Shown here piece after piece: positions 7,103 to 11,115 of a stretch of 11,115 bases of DNA. The translations under genes were made by a program, and so were the position numbers. Origin of the DNA: Actinomycetota bacterium (lineage in GTDB: Bacteria; Actinomycetota; Acidimicrobiia; Acidimicrobiales; Ilumatobacteraceae); the NCBI GenBank assembly GCA_009701105.1, contig WLKU01000029.1, positions 1-11,115 of the forward strand. Reading direction: 5' to 3'. A model generated the notes under the pieces. That model searched no databases. It was not told the DNA's origin and saw nothing but the letters and a program-made list of their open reading frames with translations. Positions within the stretch are counted from its first letter, which is position 1; each line of letters begins with the position of its first letter.

Positions 7103-7726
7103 CTAGTCGATGTCTCCTATTTCTCGGGCTGCAGCGCGCGCATTTGCGATGAACTGACGCAATTTCACTGGGTCCTTGAGTCCGTGAGTCTTTTCAACAC
7201 CACTCGACACATCAACTCCCCACGGCCGCACTCGGTCAATGCCCTCTGCAACATTTTCAGGATTCAGGCCACCGGAAAGTATCAAGCGCAAACCAAGAGG
7301 AATCTCGTTCATCAAACTCCAATCAAAAACTTCTCCAGATCCAGGACTGAGGCCGTCAACCAAAATCGCATCACAAACAAAGTCGTTGGCACGCGCCGCA
7401 TCAGGCGATCCAGCAACTACTGCCTTGATCGAAAATCGCACAGCATTTGAAACTTCGGAAGTAATCAAAAGCGATTCGTGACCATGCAACTGAGCGCCTT
7501 GCAGATGTGCCTCCTGCATGATGTCAATGATTCGTTTTGGCAACTCGTCGCGAAAAATTCCTACTGTCACAATCTCTGACGGCAAACGACGCACAATCTC
7601 GCGTACCTTGCTCGGTGCAACTTGTCTAGGTGATGGCGCGAAAACAAAACCCAGAGCATCGGCCCCTAGTGCAACTGCAAGTAGCGCATCTTGCTCGTTG
7701 GTAATGCCGCAGATTTTGATGAACAC
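7103..7726 (-). CDS. trpF: phosphoribosylanthranilate isomerase
   Basis: A TIM-barrel isomerase of 207 residues that converts N-(5-phosphoribosyl)anthranilate to CdRP by an Amadori rearrangement. The general base Cys6 lies in 'IKICGIT' and the general acid Asp124 in 'VDGLSPGSGEVFDW'. The phosphate-binding 'LSGGLNPENV' and 'GVDVSSGVE' segments follow in the C-terminal half. The start is GTG at 7726, because the KICGIT strand must be at the N-terminus and the upstream trpC stop leaves only 11 bases. It is a free-standing enzyme, not fused to TrpC. Its product is the substrate of the trpC gene just upstream. Confidence 0.95.
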   Translation of the reverse strand: MFIKICGITNEQDALLAVALGADALGFVFAPSPRQVAPSKVREIVRRLPSEIVTVGIFRDELPKRIIDIMQEAHLQGAQLHGHESLLITSEVSNAVRFSIKAVVAGSPDAARANDFVCDAILVDGLSPGSGEVFDWSLMNEIPLGLRLILSGGLNPENVAEGIDRVRPWGVDVSSGVEKTHGLKDPVKLRQFIANARAAAREIGDID

Positions 7727-7737
7727 AGCAACTCACG

Positions 7738-8526
7738 CTAGTTCTTGGTGGTTGATACACGTAGTGATGCAATGACGGCAGCAGGATCATTGCTGACCAC
7801 CAGACTTTCACCGACCAATACTGCGTCATAACCAGCACCACGCAATGACTGAGCATCATTGGCATCTCTGATACCAGACTCGGCAACCCTGACGACACCT
7901 CGCGGTATTACTGACGCCATACGCACAGCTCTTTCGTGATCTACCTGAAATGACACCAGATCTCGTTGATTCACGCCAATCATCGTTGCACCCGCCAACA
8001 GGGCTCTCTCCACTTCAGTCTCGTCATGAGTCTCAACCAGAACGTCAAGACCGATCTCGATTGCCAACTGATGGAACGCAACCAACTCTGGTTGAGAAAG
8101 AGCAGCAGCAATTAGCAACACGCAATCAGCACCCATGATGCGTGCATCACAAACGTCTAATTCACTTACCGTGAAGTCTTTGCGCAAGACCGGTATTGCT
8201 GTGGCAGCACGCGCCAGCAGCAAATCGTCTACCGAACCACCAAACGACACATCGTCTGTAAGCACCGAAAGGCAACTTGCCGATCCACTTTCGTAAGAAC
8301 GCGCCAAATCCGTTGCATCAATGCCTTCACGGAGCACACCCTTGGAAGGAGAACGACGCTTGATCTCGGCAATGACTGCAAGTTGATGCAGTGAATCGAC
8401 TCTCAACCTTTGAATAAAGCCCCTAGTCGGCGCAACAGTCTTGGCCTTATCTATCAGTTGCGACAATCGCCGTGAATCAGATTGCGCCGCTGCTCTATGA
8501 CGGTCAAGAATCTTGGCGAGATACAA
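7738..8526 (-). CDS. trpC: indole-3-glycerol phosphate synthase
   Basis: A TIM-barrel enzyme of 262 residues that closes CdRP to indole-3-glycerol phosphate, releasing CO2 and water. Visible catalytic residues are Glu54 and Lys56 in 'IAEIKRRSPSKG', Lys116 in 'VLRKDF', Glu165 in 'VLVETHDETEVERAL', Asn186 in 'GVNQRDL', and Glu216-Ser217 in 'AESGI'. They match the Sulfolobus IGPS set. The start is a TTG at 8526, three bases after the stop codon of the ABM-domain gene. 'YLAKILDRHR' directly after it is the normal family opening, so the rare start is credible. Its ribosome site lies inside the end of the upstream gene, which points to translational coupling. Confidence 0.95.
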   Translation of the reverse strand: MYLAKILDRHRAAAQSDSRRLSQLIDKAKTVAPTRGFIQRLRVDSLHQLAVIAEIKRRSPSKGVLREGIDATDLARSYESGSASCLSVLTDDVSFGGSVDDLLLARAATAIPVLRKDFTVSELDVCDARIMGADCVLLIAAALSQPELVAFHQLAIEIGLDVLVETHDETEVERALLAGATMIGVNQRDLVSFQVDHERAVRMASVIPRGVVRVAESGIRDANDAQSLRGAGYDAVLVGESLVVSNDPAAVIASLRVSTTKN

Positions 8527-8529
8527 CTC

Positions 8530-8835
8530 TTAGAGTCCTTTGCCGCCTACTGGCTTCAGGAATGACATCTCTGGTGCTCCATCAACGAATGGTGCGAGTG
8601 ATTTTGACCACGTAGCAAAGGCAGCACTGCTCGAATGTGCTTTTGCTGCGGCGTCGTCTTCGTACAACTCATAAAACCACACAATGTTCTCATCTACAAG
8701 GTCATGATGAAACAGGTACGTCAGGGTGCCGGCTTCGCCTTGAGCCGTTGCAAGACCCGGCTTCACTGCAGCCGTCATTGCATCGCGTTGACCGGCCTTG
8801 ACACGAATTTTTACTGCTATTGCTACTTTGCTCAT
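8530..8835 (-). CDS. antibiotic biosynthesis monooxygenase (ABM) domain protein
   Basis: A 101-residue single-domain protein of the dimeric alpha+beta barrel superfamily. The order is strand 'VAIAVKIRVKAGQRDAM', helix to about residue 32, strand 'GTLTYLFHHD' (36-45), strand 'IVWFYELYED' (51-60), then a helix with the conserved His67 in 'AKAHSSSAAF'. This layout and the E....D..A...H pattern are those of ABM/YgiN-like putative quinol monooxygenases. The fold is also used by non-enzymatic ligand binders, so the activity is not known. The ATG at 8835 has a good GGGAG site 6 bases upstream. It is the first gene of the run into trpC, and its end carries the trpC ribosome site. A role in aromatic or redox metabolism is only inferred from that position. 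Confidence 0.82.
   Translation of the reverse strand: MSKVAIAVKIRVKAGQRDAMTAAVKPGLATAQGEAGTLTYLFHHDLVDENIVWFYELYEDDAAAKAHSSSAAFATWSKSLAPFVDGAPEMSFLKPVGGKGL
8536..8541 (-). promoter_or_regulatory. trpC ribosome binding site inside the ABM gene
   Basis: AAAGGA on the minus strand overlaps the last codons of the ABM-domain gene and lies 9 bases before the trpC TTG. It supports the TTG as the real start and implies that ribosomes ending the ABM gene help to start trpC. Confidence 0.6.
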
Positions 8836-8841
8836 GATGTG

Positions 8842-8846
8842 CTCCC
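8842..8846 (-). promoter_or_regulatory. ribosome binding site of the ABM-domain gene
   Basis: GGGAG on the minus strand is 6 bases before the ATG at 8835. The 55-base AT-rich gap to glyS also holds TATAAA (8880-8875), a possible -10 box with no recognisable -35. The leader is too short for a ribosome-stalling trp attenuator, and no T-box or Trp-rich leader peptide is seen. Confidence 0.6.
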
Positions 8847-8890
8847 TGTTTGTTTACTGGTTAGTTAATAGCTGTTTATATGCAATTGTA

Positions 8891-10198
8891 TTAGAAACCG
8901 ATTTTTGCGCGCAAGACATTTTCTAGATCGTTGATCGCCACTCGCTCTTGATTGGTGGTGTCGCGTTCACGAATGGTCACCGCTCCGTCTTCAAGTGAAT
9001 CAAAGTCGACTGTCACACAAAACGGTGTGCCAATTTCGTCTTGACGCCTATATCGGCGGCCAATGGCTTGAGTTTCGTCGAATTCGCACATGTATCGCTT
9101 TGCCAACTTCGAATAGATCTCTTTCGCAAGCGGCATCAACGTGTCCTTCTTTGACAGTGGCAACACAGCAACTTGGTAAGGAGCAAGCCGTGGGTGCAAG
9201 CGCAACACGGTGCGCGGTTCATCGTTGATTACGTCTTCGTCATAGGCCGCAAGCAAAAAGGCTGCCATCGTGCGGTTGGCACCAGCTGCTGGTTCTACAA
9301 CAAACGGAACATACCGTTCGTTCGTGGCTTGATCAAAATAGTCAAGCTTCTGTTTAGAAAATTCGGCGTGTCGCTTGAGATCGAAATCGGTGCGTTGGGC
9401 AATGCCCTCGAGTTCACCCCAGCCCCATGGAAACTTAAATTCAATATCGCTCGTACCGGCGGAATAATGCGAGAGTTCGTCTGAAGCGTGTGCACGTAAA
9501 CGAAGCATGTCTGCAGGAATTCCGTACTCGATGTACCAGTTCATGCGCTCTTGACACCAGTATTCGTACCACTTCGCACTTTCGGCTGGTGGGACGAAGT
9601 ACTCCATTTCCATCTGTTCAAATTCACGTGTGCGAAAAATAAAGTTTCCGGGAGTTATTTCATTGCGGAACGACTTACCAACCTGAGCAATTCCAAATGG
9701 TGGCTTACGTCGCGATGTCTGCAAGACGTTGGCAAAATTGACAAACATTCCCTGTGCTGTCTCTGGACGCATAAACACGTCAGTGCCTTCGCCCTCAACC
9801 GGGCCAGCATGCGTCTTGAACATCAGGTTGAAGGCACGAGCTTCAGTGAAAGTACAGCCCTTCATCTTTTGTGGGCAATCTCGGTCGTCTAACTGGTCTT
9901 CGCGAAAACGCTTCTTGCACAAGGTGCAATCAACGAGTGGATCGCTGAAGTTGGCCAAGTGTCCACTGGCTTCGAACACTGCATGAGGGCCCAAAATTGC
10001 CGCATCAATCAGCATCACGTCATCGCGCTCTTGAACCATTGCGCGAACCCAAGCGTCTTTAACGTTTCGTAGCATCAGCGAACCGAGCGGGCCGTAGTCG
10101 TACGACGAACGAAAGCCACCATAAATCTCGGCACTTGGATAGACAAAACCTCGGCGCTTGCAGAGATTGACTATTTGCTCAAGATCGGTCGCGGGCAT
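8891..10198 (-). CDS. glyS: glycyl-tRNA synthetase (single-chain, eukaryote/archaeal-type dimer form)
   Basis: A class II synthetase of 435 residues that charges tRNA-Gly. It is the alpha2 form, not the alpha2beta2 GlyQ/GlyS type. The N-terminal 'RRGFVYPSAEIYGGFRSSYDYGP' region (15-37) is diagnostic. Cysteines 91, 94, 108 and 115 form a likely zinc-binding insert. Motif 2 is 'FRNEITPGNFIFRTREFEQ' (177-195) and motif 3 is 'EPAAGANRTM' with Arg309. The anticodon-binding domain starts near 'RLAPYQVAVLPLSK' (337-350). It is slightly shorter than the usual 460 or so residues. The ATG at 10198 has no clear Shine-Dalgarno. It is 45 bases after recO and 55 bases before the ABM gene, so it may share a transcript with either. 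Confidence 0.95.
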   Translation of the reverse strand: MPATDLEQIVNLCKRRGFVYPSAEIYGGFRSSYDYGPLGSLMLRNVKDAWVRAMVQERDDVMLIDAAILGPHAVFEASGHLANFSDPLVDCTLCKKRFREDQLDDRDCPQKMKGCTFTEARAFNLMFKTHAGPVEGEGTDVFMRPETAQGMFVNFANVLQTSRRKPPFGIAQVGKSFRNEITPGNFIFRTREFEQMEMEYFVPPAESAKWYEYWCQERMNWYIEYGIPADMLRLRAHASDELSHYSAGTSDIEFKFPWGWGELEGIAQRTDFDLKRHAEFSKQKLDYFDQATNERYVPFVVEPAAGANRTMAAFLLAAYDEDVINDEPRTVLRLHPRLAPYQVAVLPLSKKDTLMPLAKEIYSKLAKRYMCEFDETQAIGRRYRRQDEIGTPFCVTVDFDSLEDGAVTIRERDTTNQERVAINDLENVLRAKIGF

Positions 10199-10243
10199 TG
10201 ATACAGACTACAACCCGCTACATATCCAAACTAGCTACGTTTA

Positions 10244-10960
10244 CTAGCCCCGCTCAAACATCGCGACCGAACGAAGTCGTCGTTCAATATGGTGCTCCAT
10301 TGATTGCGTAGCCAAATGAGTTATTTCGGCAGTAGCCGGCGTCGCTGCCTGAGCGAGAGCGAAATTAAGTTGCCCACCAAGCACCTGCTGCAAAAGTAGA
10401 ACCGCAGCAGGACTTATGGACACCCCTGTGCGACAATCTCGACATTGCACACCGCCTTGAATCATGTCGAGCGCAACAAGCGGGGCTTCGGAGTTACAGG
10501 AAACACATTTATCCATCTGCGGGCACACCCCTTCTGCTGCCAGTAGTTTCCAATAGAAGGCGGCAAGCACCAAGGGTGATGCTTCTTGAGCCAGTGCATT
10601 CAAGGCCCCAACCAGCATCCGATACAAATGCGGCGAGGGCTGTCGATCTTCAGAAATCATGTCGACCGCTTCCAACATCGAGAGCCCCTGCGTGAGCCGG
10701 TCTAAGTCCGCGTGCAACGGTGCACTTGATTCGATCAACTCGACCTGATTGACAGTGTCGAGACCTTTACCTTTGTACAACAACACTTCGACATGACTCA
10801 ATACTTCAAGTCGCGCACCAATTTTTGATTTTGTTTTGCGAACACCCTTGGCAACGGCTCTCACTTTGCCATGATCTTGAGTCATGATCACAATGATGCG
10901 ATCAGCCTCGCCAAGTTTGTACGTGCGCAACACCACACCTTTGTCACGATATTGATTCAC
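10244..10960 (-). CDS. recO: DNA repair protein RecO
   Basis: A 238-residue recombination mediator of the RecFOR pathway, which helps load RecA on SSB-coated single-stranded DNA. The N-terminal OB fold starts with 'YRDKGVVLRTYKLGEADRI' (4-22), a very typical RecO opening. A helical middle follows, with a zinc-type cluster at Cys146, Cys152/Cys155 and Cys173/Cys176 (two CxxC pairs). The length is typical. The start is a GTG at 10960 that overlaps the stop of the upstream uppS-like gene (GTGA), a common order in actinobacteria. Confidence 0.94.
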   Translation of the reverse strand: MNQYRDKGVVLRTYKLGEADRIIVIMTQDHGKVRAVAKGVRKTKSKIGARLEVLSHVEVLLYKGKGLDTVNQVELIESSAPLHADLDRLTQGLSMLEAVDMISEDRQPSPHLYRMLVGALNALAQEASPLVLAAFYWKLLAAEGVCPQMDKCVSCNSEAPLVALDMIQGGVQCRDCRTGVSISPAAVLLLQQVLGGQLNFALAQAATPATAEITHLATQSMEHHIERRLRSVAMFERG

Positions 10961-11115
10961 GAATCGACACCACCAAATCGGCGATCCCTGCGCTGAAAGT
11001 CACTGATTGCCATCTGCACATGTTCAACATTGCATTTACGCCATGACACATCCAAAAACACGAGCTCGCTGTAGGTCAGTTCCCACATCAAACTTGGAGG
11101 TATTTGTGTTGGAGA
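10957..11115 (-). CDS. C-terminal part of a divergent polyprenyl diphosphate synthase (UppS-like), partial
   Basis: An open frame runs in from the right edge and ends at a TGA (10959-10957) that overlaps the recO GTG. The 52 visible residues contain 'MWELTYSELVFLDVSW' and end in 'FQRRDRRFGGVDS'. They match the last part of cis-prenyltransferases (E. coli form: LLWQIAYAELYFTDVLW...RERRFGG). The Glu of YSEL, the equivalent of the magnesium-binding Glu213 of the E. coli enzyme, is kept. The preceding segment reads 'TQIPPSL' where the family normally has R-(I/L)-S-N-F, so the arginine and serine that bind isopentenyl diphosphate appear to be replaced. The rest of the gene lies outside the window. 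It is probably cotranscribed with recO. Confidence 0.72.
   Translation of the reverse strand, partial: SPTQIPPSLMWELTYSELVFLDVSWRKCNVEHVQMAISDFQRRDRRFGGVDS

Noticed and set aside
8875..8880. TATAAA on the minus strand as a -10 box for the ABM-trp run
   Set aside because: No -35 box is recognisable at 16-18 bases, and such hexamers are common in AT-rich gaps. It is mentioned only as a possibility with the ribosome site.
10199..10243. Short repeats around CTAGCTACG in the recO-glyS gap
   Set aside because: The arms are only four bases, with no T-run and no tRNA-like or T-box structure.
1..11115. CRISPR arrays, tRNA or rRNA genes, transposases, phage or defence genes
   Set aside because: None was seen on either strand. 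Nearly all of the window is covered by recognisable metabolic and housekeeping genes.

Overview
This window is a dense, almost entirely coding piece of a bacterial chromosome. It reads as housekeeping metabolism rather than a mobile or defence region. The best guess for the host is an actinobacterium, possibly an Acidimicrobiia-like lineage of moderate GC. The reasons are the short MabA-like FabG, the single-chain GlyRS whose C-terminal part resembles actinobacterial GlyRS, and the uppS-recO-glyS gene order. No rRNA, tRNA, CRISPR array, insertion sequence or phage gene was seen.

Left part (1-3328, plus strand): the tail of an unidentified gene, then a type II fatty-acid synthesis cluster, fabH - fabG - acpP - fabF. 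It supplies the initiating condensation, ketoacyl reduction, the acyl carrier and the elongating condensation. The dehydratase fabZ lies about 0.9 kb further on, on the opposite strand. No fabD or enoyl reductase is in view.

Middle (3303-4154, minus strand): a P-loop sulfotransferase-family gene of lower GC. It is convergent with fabF and overlaps its 3' end by 26 bp. It separates the fab cluster from fabZ and looks like an accessory gene.

Right part (4260-11115, all minus strand; transcription runs from high to low coordinates): end of a divergent uppS-like gene, recO (GTGA overlap), glyS, an ABM-domain protein, trpC, trpF, trpB, trpA, bcp and fabZ. From the ABM gene to fabZ the genes are separated by at most about 12 bp or overlap, so this is very probably one operon. 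It covers the last steps of tryptophan synthesis from phosphoribosyl anthranilate (PRA isomerase, IGP synthase, tryptophan synthase alpha and beta), then a PrxQ-type peroxidase and the fatty-acid dehydratase. trpE, trpG and trpD are not here.

Nothing in the window is convincingly a new system. The points most worth a second look are the sulfotransferase wedged between the two fatty-acid loci, the ABM-domain gene translationally coupled to trpC, and the uppS-like C-terminus that lacks residues normally used to bind isopentenyl diphosphate.
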